From Eudorina sp. 2006-703-Eu-15 (taxonomy: Eukaryota > Chlorophyta > Chlorophyceae > Chlamydomonadales > Volvocaceae), in the NCBI GenBank assembly GCA_003117195.1, contig BDSI01000050.1, forward strand, positions 558,001 to 622,000: 64,000 bases of DNA, in the 5' to 3' direction. Positions within the stretch are counted from its first letter, which is position 1. Each line of letters begins with the position of its first letter. The position numbers and the translations under genes were made by a program. Below the pieces are notes generated by a model. The model had not been told where the DNA came from. It saw nothing but the letters and a program-made list of their open reading frames with translations, and searched no databases. Positions 13,301 through 24,161 of this stretch are shown here, in pieces.

Positions 13301-16300
13301 AGCACTAGAACATTGAATTCACCTCCACTGCGCCCCTCTTTTCTTTTCAAACTCCACCCCACCCCACCCCACCCCACCCCACCCCACCCACCCGCAAACC
13401 CCACCTGCAGCTCGCAAGGATCCGCTGTCAGCTCCCCCACATCCACCCCGATGCGGCCCAACAGCTCCGCACCGGCTGACCCACGGGTCAGGTCCGCCGC
13501 CGGCACCGAAACCAAGTATGTGTCCACGACGGCCTGTCAGGGGGAGGGGGTCGCGGCAGCCGCGGCCAAGCGGGGCAGAGCAGGAGGGCGGTACATGGGC
13601 CGAGCAGACGAGGAGGGCGGTACATGGACCGACGCGGCCAGGAGGATCGGAACGCTTCGGCCCGGAGGATCCATGACAGGTGACTTGGTGAACATTTATT
13701 TGGGCGTAAGGAAGTCCGTGGCATCATATGAGGGGTCCCCCGGCAGGAGCGCAACATACTGGGTTCAATCAAGGGTTGGGCGCGTCAGGCTGCGCGGGCG
13801 ACTCGGAGCACTGCCTAACGCGTCAGGCTGCGCGGGCGACTCGGAGCACTGCCTAAAAAGGCCAGTCCGGTCGATATCGGTGAAGCAAGGCAGAGGGCAC
13901 ACGCCTCCCAGGATACTTCAAACGTACTTCCCTGTACCATACAGACAGCGTACACCCCCGCTGGGTGCTTGCTTTGCGTCGGGCGGGTCTCTTATCTAAA
14001 TACACCCGCCGCTGTGCACACACGCGGCAGATGTGGGGCGCCGCCGTACCGTCTTGTCGTACCTGCATGTCACCGGCCGCGGCCAGGAAGTACTTCCGGG
14101 CCACCTGACAACCGTCCGCGCCTGCGAAAGGGGGAGCGGTGAGAGGGGAGCGGGGTCTTGGGAGGCCTAAGGGGGGTGGCGGGGGCCGGCAGGCAGTGAG
14201 ACGACTAATGCCGCGAAGCTACTGCGAAGAAAGAACATCATAAACGAGCCCCATGGGTGCGGTCCAATACGCGACAAATGTGCGGATTGGGAAGTACCTG
14301 CCAGCCAGTACTCATCCGGGGTGGCAGGTTGGGGTGTCAGATCCACCGCTGGATCCAGCTATGACACTGAATGTTGCCGCACGAGGACTTCGTCGCTGTG
14401 CGACCTAATGAGCGCAGAAGGAAACTGAATATGAAATGACTAATCTATAAGAATAGACGCATGCTCAATCGGAATAGCATGAAGCGGTATCGCCAGGAGG
14501 CGCCGCCATGAGTGACCCTACGGTGGTTACAATCGAATGGAAACTGTACGGAAGTCGTTTCGGCCTTCTTAGCAACGAGGCTAAACCCCTCGGAAGGGAG
14601 CTAGGACGAGGAGAACCTGAATACGTTTAACACACGTTGTTCTCTCACTGAATCCTAAGCTTATCGGAGCGAAACCGATCTGAAACCGTTTCATTTAACA
14701 GCTAGACCTACAACACTGAATCTAGGTGGTTCCGGAGCGAGTGGAGCCCGCAGCCCTGCCCTGCCGTCGGCTATGATGGCCCGACCCAGCGTCCCCGGGA
14801 CCTGGCGCCACCCAGCTCCACAGCCTGACCCCATGCCACCCCACCCCACCCCACCCCACCGAAGCGGTGCTTCATCCCCCAGGTTTGAATGAAGGCATGT
14901 GATAGCGGAGCCCGGAGAGAGCGATCCTCGGTGCGAACGGGTTGGTAGATCTCGCCTTGAGACGTGAAGCCCATATCGCCTGCCGACCCACATCACTACC
15001 CCCCCCATAACCTGCTGGCCCCACAAATCGGGCTGAGTGTGTTTTGAGAACGGACCCGGGCTGGGTGTGTCTGGGCTGTGTTCACTTTAAACCCCCATAT
15101 GTGCATCCAGAAAGCAAAACCCCGCCAGAAGCCACCGAAGGAAGAGTAGTTGTCCAGGTGCTCACTTTAAACCCCTCCACACCCCTCCGCACCTGGGCTC
15201 GGGTTTTCGTTTCCTTTTTGACCCCCGCCCTCCGCACCTGGGCTCGGGTTTTCGTTCCCTTTTTGACCCCCTCTCCGCACCTGGGCTCGGGTTTTCGTTT
15301 CCTTTTTGACCCCCTCTCCGCACCTGGGCTCGGGTTTTCGTTTCCTTTAACCCCCCCTCCGCACCTGGGCTCGGGTTTTCGTTTCCTTTTTGACCCCCCT
15401 CCGCACCTGGGCTCGGGTTTTCGTTTCCTTCACCCCCCCCCCTCCGCACCTGGGCTCGGGTTTTCGTTTCCTTTTTGACCCCCCCTCCGCACCTGGGCTC
15501 GGGTTTTCGTTTCCTTTTTGACCCCCCCCCTCCGCATCTGGGTTCTGTCTTCTTTTTCGTATTAACCCCAGGGCCCCCTCCGCACCTTCCGCTCCGTGCA
15601 CCGCGATAAGCGCCATGTCCTCACGGGCCTCCAGGGGGCCCACCTCCTCCAGCCCCTCCACCTGGCGGCGGCAGTAGCAACAGGTGTGGCACCAAGCCGC
15701 AGTAGCAGCATGAGCAGGATGCGGAGCAACAGCCGAAACACGCCGCAGTCGCAGCCGCAGCAGTAAGCGGGACGGTTGTTGTTGTTGTTGTTGTGGTGGT
15801 GGTTGGTGAGTAACCCGGCCGAACCATTGATGCACGTGCTGTTGTGGTTGTTGTTATGGATGGCGGCGGGGTGTGGGCTTTTGATGGACGGAGTATCCCT
15901 CATGGAAGCGCCTTCGGGCTAGGGTTCCGGATCCCCATCGGAATTGGTAGGGCTCCGGATCCCATCGGATGGCGAACATCCCCGGGTTGGTTGGCGGCGC
16001 CGGTCCCAGTCTCCCCAAGCGCTCCCGTACCCATGACGTCCCCGGGGCCCTCCTTCCCACAACATACACACCCTCCTCCTTAAAGAGTCCAGGAGCCCAC
16101 CGTCAGCGCCAACCCATCACCGCACTGCCGCACCTGCTTCACGAACGCCCACGCGGCGCCCTTGCCGGCCCCCGCATCGCCGCCGCTGCTGGCCCCGGCC
16201 GCCTCCGCCGAGTCGCCCTCCGCGGCCTCGTCGGACTCGGAGCTGTAGCCCAGCAGGAACTCTCGCAGCGCCGGCGCCTTCACCTCGCCGTCGTACTTGA

Positions 16301-19300
16301 CAACCTCTCCGTCGGCCTGCCGTACCGAATGCCGGCCGTACCAATGCACGTGGCTGTCGTACTGGTGGAGAGCAGGCGCGTGGGGTCCTTCCGGGCCACA
16401 TCCCGCGTCCACGTTTGCCAGAGGCCTCACCTGCCCCGTCTGCTCCCCCGCCGACGCGGACCATCCCTGGCCCCGTTTTGACGTCCTCCATACCCTGCAT
16501 CCTCCTTCCCTCGCCCCACAGCCCACCTTGCGCACGTAAGACCGTTTCGCCCTCCCGGCGGTTCCAACCCCTCCCATCCTCCATGTATTCTTCTTCCCTC
16601 CCCCCCTTCCCTAACCCCTTCCCCACAGCCCACCTTGAGCACCAGGAGCGTGGGGAACTCGTCCACGCCAAGCTCCGCCAGCACCTCCGCCGCCGAGGAG
16701 TGCACCTGCCCGAACAGCAGCCCCCTCCGCAGCTGCATGGACAGGCCCTTGTACAGGTTGGTGGTGCCCTCCTTGTCGGTGAACAACAGAACCTGAGGGG
16801 GGCACGTCGGGGCCGGGCTTGCGTCGGGTTCTATCCCGGGGCTGGCATCCCACGTGGGATCTTTTGAGTTCGAATTTGACCAAGCCCTCACCATACATAG
16901 GTACCTAGGGTTTCGGAGCGCGGTACTAGGAGGACCATGGAGAGGCCCGGCGCTTTGCTGCGTTTCATAACCCCAAGGTTTCACGGCTGTGCTCCGGACC
17001 CACACCGCAGGCCCATCCCGCCAAGGCGGCCAAGCCATCCCCTGGGCCCCGTTGGGGCGCGTTGGCTCGCCCGGATCAGACGCCCTCGAGTGCCCCATTC
17101 CACGTCATGGGGCCCGACCTGGGCCTTGCCCGCCGCCGACCCAGCTTCCCGCAGCTCCTTCAGATCCGCTGGCGTACGGATCTTGCTAATGTGTACGTCA
17201 GTGAGCAGCTGGGTCACCGCCGCTACGATCGCCTTGGAGGTACGGTCGCCTGAGGGTGTGCGGCGGCGGGAGGCGGTTGCCGTACTTAAGTTGGCTTGGC
17301 GGGCTTCAAGGGGGTCAGGGACGGACGGACGAACGACGAAGGCAGGCGGGGCCACGAGCAGAAAACGCCCACGCACGCGCAAAATGTACGGCACGCAGCC
17401 AGCCTGAAGGAGCAGGCACGGACCTGTGTAGTCGGTCGGCGTCTTGAACATCTCCCCCGTGTACGGATTCTTGGTCCTGTCCGGCCCGAAAAGCTGCGGG
17501 TGTGACCCATGGGTCAGGACGAGGGTTCAACGGGGTGAGGACAACCACAACAACCCTGGGGCAAGCCGACGGTTTAACCGAGTTGTTGTACCCAGGTAGT
17601 TGAGCTGGACGGCTGGTCCTAACACACGGTACAGGTGGTTTTGCATCCATCCAGCTGAGCGGCAGCGCAGCCACCCATCCCCACTCATCCGTCATCCCAT
17701 TTCAGAGGCACGCGATGGAGGGAGGGAGGTTGGGAGGTAGGGAGATAGGTTAGGAGGTGGGGTGGAAGGTGGGGAGGAAGGTCGGGAGGGAGGGAAGGAG
17801 GGAGGGAGGCGGAAACGGAGGCAGGATCCCTCGCCCGCAGGCAAGGTGGTCTTCCGACCCCCTCATCCAAAGGGGAACGGAGCCGCGATGTCCCCCTCGC
17901 AGACGCAGGGCTTGGACTGGACCAGGACTCTGCATCCGGAGGTCCATATGGCCTCTCGTTTTCGCGCTCTTCCTGCATCCCCGCTCCTACCCCTCCCTCC
18001 CTTACTCCCACTTACACGCCTCCCTCCCTTCAGCCTCCCCCCTCCCGCCCTCACACCAAACCCCTTCCCCCTCCACACCCTGCGCCGCATGCCATGTGCG
18101 CCCCTACCTTCACGGACGGAAAGCCCCGCACACCATGCCGCTGGCATAGGTTCCCCGCGGCTTCCTTGTCCGTGCAGTCCACCGCGCCCACCAGCGCAAT
18201 GCCCTGCAGTACAGTACGACACGGACGAGCAGCGCGGCTGAGCGTGTTGCGACGCGGGGGACGCCAGCGCACGGGGATGTACAGGGGTGGTAGATCCAGC
18301 GAGCGCATCTGGGTCATTCCCCAAAGTGGGGCGGATTTGGAACGTCGTTGGGTTTGGATCCAGGATTGAAACGGATCTGGGTTGGTTTCGATCTGGGTTG
18401 GATCTGGATCTAGATTGCCCTATCCTACCAGGTGTCCCCGGCCAGGTGCGAGATCCCCCTATATGGAGGCCATCCGTACGAGTTCCTCATTTCGAACAGC
18501 CATAACACGATGGTTGCATCCAAGATCCGCTACATAAGCCGTAATGAAGATCCTCCCCGCCTGTAGCACCTTGAGGTTTCCCGCCACCGAGCTGATCCGG
18601 GACGAGAGGTCCTTGCACTGACTGTTCCAAGGGGCGTAGAACTGGCGGGATGTTGGGGCGCAACGTTGGGCCGGGCCGCAGGGAATTCGAGAGGTCAGGT
18701 TGGGGTGCAACGACTGGGGGCAAGAGCACGGATTGCTGCGGCAACTAGCCCAGCAGAGGCCCACCAATGTTCCTGCCGGGACGCGACGGTCCAGTCCCAG
18801 TGGCGCGCCGCCCTGCAGCCAACCTGCCTCCACCCACCAAACAACGAAAGCACACTTCCCCAGCCCCAGACTCGGAAGGGCTGCTGCCCCTTTCAAATTA
18901 TTGCTTTGCATCTCAGAGCTGGCAGTGCGCGGTGCACACACAGCGGTCTTGGCAACGGGGGCGAGAATCGCCCGCTGTGACCTAGCGGATGCCTGATGCC
19001 CGACTGGATTTGAAATTCCGGATTCCGAATCCCGAGTCCCGGAGTCCCAGTGCTCACATGCACCTAGGGTCGCGGAGGGACCCAGCCGCCAACCGTGCCA
19101 ACCAACACCGCCAACCGTTGAGCCAGGAGCCGGCAGCCGGGCGGTTGCGGTTTGCAACGGCCAAGCCACATGTCCAAGGGCGTTTCATACCAAGGAGGAG
19201 GACGGAGGAGGATGGAGACGGCGAGGGGACGGGAAGGCGTAAGTGAAGCAGTGGATTGAGAGTGGCAGGGGTGGTTGGTCGTCTCGTCGCAAGCAAGGCC

Positions 19301-19444
19301 CACCAGCGACACGCCATCGGAGTTGACGACAAGCTTATCAAAGTTCGCCGCATTTAGCTCCATCACATCCTTGTATGAGAAGTAGGTGCCGGAGGCATGA
19401 CTAGCAAGCATAAGGAAGATCGCGACCAGTCCAGGGGCTCTCAT
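7305..19444 (-). CDS. P5/PDIA6-like multi-thioredoxin-fold ER protein lacking CxxC, 22 exons
   Basis: Exons (5' to 3', minus strand): 19444-19304, 18641-18570, 18203-18108, 17493-17424, 17249-17119, 16792-16634, 16316-16134, 15661-15586, 14121-14063, 13533-13405, 12810-12751, 12247-12128, 11767-11669, 11471-11386, 11231-11104, 10976-10933, 10674-10570, 10224-10132, 9719-9622, 8562-8475, 8041-7841, 7415-7305. All are GT-AG with matching phases, giving 782 residues. ATG 19444 starts a signal peptide (MRAPGLVAIFLMLASHASG); the GTG eight codons upstream is not used. A P5-type thioredoxin domain follows (residues 20-130, FYAPWNSQC at 48-56, GFPS at 98-101), then Trx/b-like folds (VLLFTDKE at 171, EFPTLLVL; VLLFTNKD at 433), then the P5 C-terminal region (MCVLGLL, VALSARRMRFGLL, EFDLSDIL). 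The tail is Lys-rich and ends SSEEL, a possible weak KDEL-type signal. Expected in the ER lumen; with no CxxC it is probably a chaperone or scaffold, not an oxidoreductase. The exon 12 acceptor could instead give 12238. Confidence 0.88.
9058..9560 (+). repeat. Pair of direct repeats within one intron (9058-9085 and 9532-9560)
   Basis: The motif CCCGGCAGATATGTAACGAT followed by a CA run appears twice in the intron between exons 20 and 19 of the P5-like gene, about 474 bp apart. I see no function beyond an old local duplication. Confidence 0.85.
11780..11960 (+). repeat. GGGTC/GGGCC/GGGAT minisatellite in intron
   Basis: Irregular repeats of CGGGTCGGGC and TAGGGGCAGG grade into GGATT/GGGAT repeats. 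The tract lies directly upstream (gene orientation) of exon 13 of the P5-like gene, so the minus-strand transcript is C-rich before the acceptor. Confidence 0.9.
12282..12425 (+). repeat. GGGT tetranucleotide-rich tract in intron
   Basis: Long runs of GGGT with GGCT interruptions and two copies of a block containing GGGATTTGTGTGAGTGAA or a close variant. It sits next to exon 12 of the P5-like gene and reads as a pyrimidine-rich tract in the transcript. Confidence 0.9.
13354..13392 (+). repeat. CCCCA repeat
   Basis: About seven CCCCA units inside an intron of the P5-like gene, next to the exon 10 donor (GT at 13404-13403 on the minus strand). Simple slippage tract. Confidence 0.95.
13781..13856 (+). 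repeat. Perfect 38-bp tandem duplication in intron
   Basis: Two identical 38-bp copies (13781-13818 and 13819-13856), starting CGCGTCAGGCTGCGCGGGCG and ending CTGCCTAA, lie in the intron between exons 10 and 9 of the P5-like gene. Perfect identity suggests a very recent event. Confidence 0.97.
15178..15545 (+). repeat. About 43-bp intronic minisatellite, eight units plus a degenerate one
   Basis: Units read CCTCCGCACCTGGGCTCGGG then a T-rich half ending near TTTTTGACCCC. They fill much of the intron between exons 9 and 8 of the P5-like gene. On the minus (transcribed) strand every unit contains CAG followed by GTGCGGAGG, nearly the same as the real exon 8 donor (GAAG then GTGCGGAGG, exon edge at 15586). 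Confidence 0.95.
17700..17820 (+). repeat. GGGA/GGTA purine-rich repeat
   Basis: Repeats of GGGAGGGA, GGTTGGGAGGTAGGGA and similar in an intron of the P5-like gene, giving a pyrimidine-rich stretch in the minus-strand transcript. Confidence 0.9.
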
Positions 19445-20651
19445 TCGCGCAGTACTTGCACTCTTCACTGATGTGGATCAGCCTAACTAAAGATCTTTGC
19501 TAGCTTTGAAACAACGCAAGTGTCTTTACTCCAAAAATTCAATTTGCAACCTGCTTTGCGGATGCAAAACAAAGATGTACTAAACAGCTCAGTAATTCAA
19601 TTCAGCTAACAAAGCAATAATGCTATACGTCCGCTTTGGAAACATCTGGACGGCCCAATAGCAAGTCCCGTACAACGGACACCGAGGCGCCAAGACGGCA
19701 ACAGCAAAGAATTAAAATGCATCATCGAATCGATTATGAAGGTTGGGACTTAGGTTCAATACCCGTTTGAAGAAAGACCCAACTTAAGACCAAGGTACTA
19801 GTCGCGACGGGGTCAGTAATACTTGTAAGAGGATGGCAATGCAAAGCTCTCTTGATATCAAATTTCATGTCCCTCATTTTGTGGCCCGATTTTGTTGTTC
19901 ATCAGGTAGGTGTGCAGGGTGTGCACTGTCACTGTGTTGCGCATTTGCAGCCCCTGCAAAACATGCAAACGCCGACAAATGCGAACAAATGATAACTGTC
20001 TGAAAAGGTTCTGGTATTTAATAGTAACATTCCCACACTTTATTCGCTGTCGTGGGGCACGTCGTCATGACGACGCGGTCGGTAAGATACTGAATTTCCA
20101 TTCACTTGGCTTTTTTTGGCGATATCTTCAGCTGCGCCGCTAGTTCAATCCTGCCTGGCAATAAAGGCCGTCAAATAGAGATTTCTCCTGAATGGACGCC
20201 AAGCTCCGAATCAAACATCAATGAAAAGAATATATTTCACTTTGTTACCACGGAGTTCGTGATGGCCTGGATGCTTATCAACCCAGCAACCCCAACAATC
20301 CACCTACTAGGCAAGGTTTGCAGCCGACGACAGCACAGGCCTTGTGTCAATAAGGAATCTAGAAATAGACACTGCAGGCTCAGTGTTGAGTAATTCCGGA
20401 GCCCCTGACTAGTACCGCTGTTCCTGCTCGTACGGAAGCGGGACGGGGCCTTACACCAGCTTTGCAGCCGCGTCACAGCCTGTTGGGCTCAGCAGAATCA
20501 GTTACAGCAGCCGTCATTTGGTGGCGTTCCTCATAGCGTCCTGCTTAGGGGAAGCCTTGACCAGAGTCGGCGTGGACATGTGCGAGTGACAAGTCCCTTA
20601 GCTGTGCAGCTGTCCTGTATATACCAAGGACTGTATCGGCGCTTGCTAGGA
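19445..20651. other. AT-richer intergenic region between divergent genes
   Basis: About 1.2 kb between the start of the P5-like gene (-) and the next gene (+), clearly less GC-rich than the genes around it. It should contain both promoters. TATATA at 20618-20623 lies only 29 nt before the chosen ATG, too close to be a normal TATA box for that start. No coding region recognised. Confidence 0.55.
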
Positions 20652-23600
20652 ATGAAGTACAACAAGCGCAGGCGCGTTGCGGCTTGTTCGGGCTCCGATG
20701 GAGAGGATGAGATACTGCCGTCACAGCACAGAAAGCGCGCCATCGACGCCATGGAGGGACGATTGGCCAACCTGGCAGGCGAGGTTTCCGCCCTGCAAAG
20801 CGCGCTTGAAGATCTCCGGAAGCGCCAGGTGGAGCTGGCAGCCGAAGGGGACTTCTTGAACGCTCAACTGCAAGGGCTGCAAAGCGGGAGCACAGCAGAT
20901 AGGTTAGTTACGTCTGGCCTGTCGTGTTGGCTAAGTGCAGCAAACCCGCAAACCCTTTCGGCGGTGGACGTAGCTCGTCCGGAACTGGCTTCTGCTTCTA
21001 CTGCCTTTGAGTCACTGATACGTGCTGTAGAGATTCATAATGTTGTAATAATATTGACTATTTTAGGAATATTTTATAGCTGAATTAATTACATCGTTGT
21101 GTTTTTCCCTGCAGGGCGCGTGATGCGCAGGCGCTGGGCTCGGGCTCCACTCGCGGTAGTGACCCAGGGAGCACTTTCCACTTCTCGATGTTTACGGCGG
21201 GAGAGCCCTCCTCTCCGGCTGTAAACGCCTCTGCGGAGCGCAGGCGAGCACCATCGTCCAAGCCGAAGCAGCAAGCGCTGCAAGTCCCAGCCGATACACG
21301 CAGCACAGGTAATCAGCATGGCACATTTTGTTTCCCGGGACTTTTTTTAAGCAGCCCAACAGTGCATACTCCTCACGCACACACGTTTGTCATAGCGTTC
21401 AGTCGCGTGACTCAAAGAAGACTTTCAATGCTCTGCAGATGAGCACCAAGACCACCTGACCCAGATCGGGCCGCCGTTGGCGGGTGACCCGTGGGACGAG
21501 ATCATGATGCCCATCTGCCACGCCGAATGTGCTGAGGCGGAGCTGGCCTTGACCGAGTGTGTGCTGCCGTTCGCAGCTGCCGGCAGCACAACAGGCAGCC
21601 CCGCTTCCGGCGCCGCGCCGGTCTCGGCCTCTGGCGGCAACCCGGCCGGCGGTCCCGGTCAGGCCGCAGCACCCGCCGGCGCCCACACACGTACCCTAAC
21701 GGCGGGGCAGGCAGCAGCCGCGTCCCGGGCACCGGGCGGGTCGGGGCACACGTTCCAGGGCGCACTGGAGCCTTCGGCTGCATCGGGAGTGGGCGGCATG
21801 GTGGCGGAGGAGGCGCCGCGCGGAATGGGTGTGCAGCGCGCCAGCGCTGGCGGAGCCTCCGCCTCCGGTGGCGGAGGCGCCTTCGACGGGTGTGGGCTCG
21901 GCGGTGATCCCCCTGAGGGTCCCCCGTCGGACACGCTGTGGTGGAACTCGTTGCTGCCGTCGACGCCCCTGCCGGCAGACATGGGCCTCACGCCGGCAGA
22001 CGCCTTCACGCAGCAGCAGCAGCAGCAGCAGCAACACCAACAGCAGAACCCCACATCGCCGCCACAGCTGCTGTACACCCAGCACAGCCCGTCAGCGGCG
22101 GTGGTGGCGCTGCCTCCGCCTGCTGTACTCGCGCCGCCGCTGTCCGGGTCCGGCGCCAGTGTGGCCGCCGCCGGCGGGGGCCCTCATCGGCCCCGCCAGC
22201 AACAGCACCAGATGCTACTGCCGCAACACAGCCAGATACAGCCGGCACCCCATCAAGCTGTGCTGACGGAGGCGCTGCCGCGCTGTCGGGGCCGCGGGCA
22301 GGGCGCGTGGCCGCCGCCAGGTGGAGGTCACGGCGATGGCATGCTCACCGACGCCGCCGCCGCCGCCATTGGTGACGACGGCATGGGTGTCATTGCCAGC
22401 CCTGGAATGGCCGTCACCGCATCGGGTACGGCGCCGGGCTGCGGCGAAGCGGGGCTCCTGCTCGCCGGCGGTGTGGGGCCCGGCAGGCCGTACGGGACCG
22501 CGATGCCGCTGGGAATGGGCGCAGCTGACACGATGCCAAGCTCGCCGAGGGACCGCCGCGCCGGGATGGGCGCGCCGGTGGCGGCGGCGGGGATGTCAGC
22601 GGGGGGCTCTCCGCCGCAGCTGGCCGAGCCCTTGGGCTTGTCTCTTGCGTCCGCAGGGAAGTCCCTGGCGTCCCTCGGGGCCCGCGGCGGCTCCCTTTCG
22701 CGCGGTTGGAGCTACGGACTGAGCCGCCCGGGGGGCGGCGGTGGTGGCGGCCCCGCTGCGGTGGCGGCGGCGCTGCTGCAGAATGCTGGCATGATGCCGT
22801 CGGGCGGCGTCGGCAAGAGCGGAGTACCTATGGTCGGGCTGGGCGCGGGCGGGTTCTCGGGGACGGGCGGTGGCGCGGCGGCGACGCCGCTGCTGTCAGC
22901 GTCGCCGTCGGGCGATCGCATGACGGCGTTGCCGTCGGACGCTCTGCAGCTGAGGCGGCAGGTGCATCAGAAGGGAACGGCAATGCAGATCCTCCAGCAC
23001 CAGCACCAGCAACACCAGCAGCACCAGCACCGGTGTACTACCATAAAGCTGGAGTCCGCCAACGAGCCATCAGTCATGCACCGCACATCGTTGAGCGGCG
23101 GCTGCGGCGCCGCCGCCGGCACGTGCGACGGCGGTCCCGACGGCGGCGGCGTCAGGGCCCTGGCGGTGGCGCAGCGCGCAGACGCCTGTACGGAAGCCGG
23201 GATCAGACGTTCTGATAGTGACGCCCCCTTCGGTGCCGGCCGTGTCGGTTCTCCCCTGGAGGGCGGCGGCGACTCAACTGGCGTCGTACACCACTCAGCG
23301 AGCGGCGGCGGCGCCTGGGCCCTGGGCGGCGACGGCGCCCCGTTGCCCGCACCCGCCCGGTCTTCGTCGTCTCCGGCTGCACCGGCGGCGGGCATGCCGG
23401 CGGCGGGCATGCCGTCGAGGCCGTGCTCGACTGCAGGCGCTGCCGCCGCCGGCGATGCGCCGCCAGTGGTAGCGGCGGCGACGGGCCACCACGGGGGCTC
23501 GACGGCAGCGCAGAGCCCCCCCGTGACGCCCCGGACGGTGAAGTCGCTGTCCCGGCAGGGCTCGGAGGCAACGGATTACCACATGCCGCCGCATCACGGC

Positions 23601-24161
23601 GCTGGACTGTTCCCGCGTGCGGGTTCGGACGGCGGGGCGGCGGGGCCAGCGGCAACCGCATCTGGGCTCCCGCTGCCGGTGCCGTCCTCCGGCGCGCCGC
23701 CGTACGGCCCTGGACCTGGCTGGTCGACGCCGTATGGCTCGTCGCCGAGCGCCTTAGGCCAAGCGTACGGCAGTTCGTACCCAGCGCCCGTGCGGTACGG
23801 CGCCTCGCCGGGGCGTGTGGTGGTGTGGCGGCGGATGCACGGGCGGCAGGCGCCTCCACTGCCCATGCCCGGACAGGGCGGCCTTCCGCCGCCGTCGCTG
23901 CCACAGCCAGGCACAGCCTTGGGGGTTCCTTCGGCCGGAGGCAACTTCCCACAGGGCCCACTGCCGCCGCCGGGGACACTGGGGGCGTCACCGCCTTGCG
24001 CTGATGCCGTACCTCCCTGCAACCCGGCCGGCGGCGGCGGCGCTTCGTCGATGTCGTTCGGAGGCGGCGCGGGATCGGGCGGGCGTCCGTACACGCTGCC
24101 GTACACGTGGTCGGGACAGCACGCGGCGCATGTTTCAAACAGCGGTGCCGGGCCGGCGTAA
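20652..24161 (+). CDS. Coiled-coil protein with very long disordered tail, function unknown
   Basis: Three exons, 20652-20902, 21115-21308 and 21439-24161, join in phase (2, then 1) to a 1055-residue protein. The start MKYNKRRR is the first ATG; the frame opens further upstream only with a GTG. Residues about 25-75 form a predicted coiled coil (AIDAMEGRLANLAGEVSALQ and on) after a basic segment, recalling bZIP-like layouts, but there is no basic-region signature, so I do not call it a transcription factor. Exon 3 begins DEHQDHLTQIGPPLAGDPWD, then becomes Gly, Ala, Ser, Pro and Gln rich, with Gln-rich runs near 22012 and 22990 and a Tyr/Gly/Pro-rich segment near the end (PYGPGPGWSTPYG). A nuclear regulatory or RNA-granule protein is possible but unproven. 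Exon structure is well supported; function is not. Confidence 0.8.

Noticed and set aside
20618..20623. TATATA as the TATA box of the coiled-coil gene
   Set aside because: It lies only 29 nt before the ATG, leaving no 5' UTR; either it is not functional or the true start differs.
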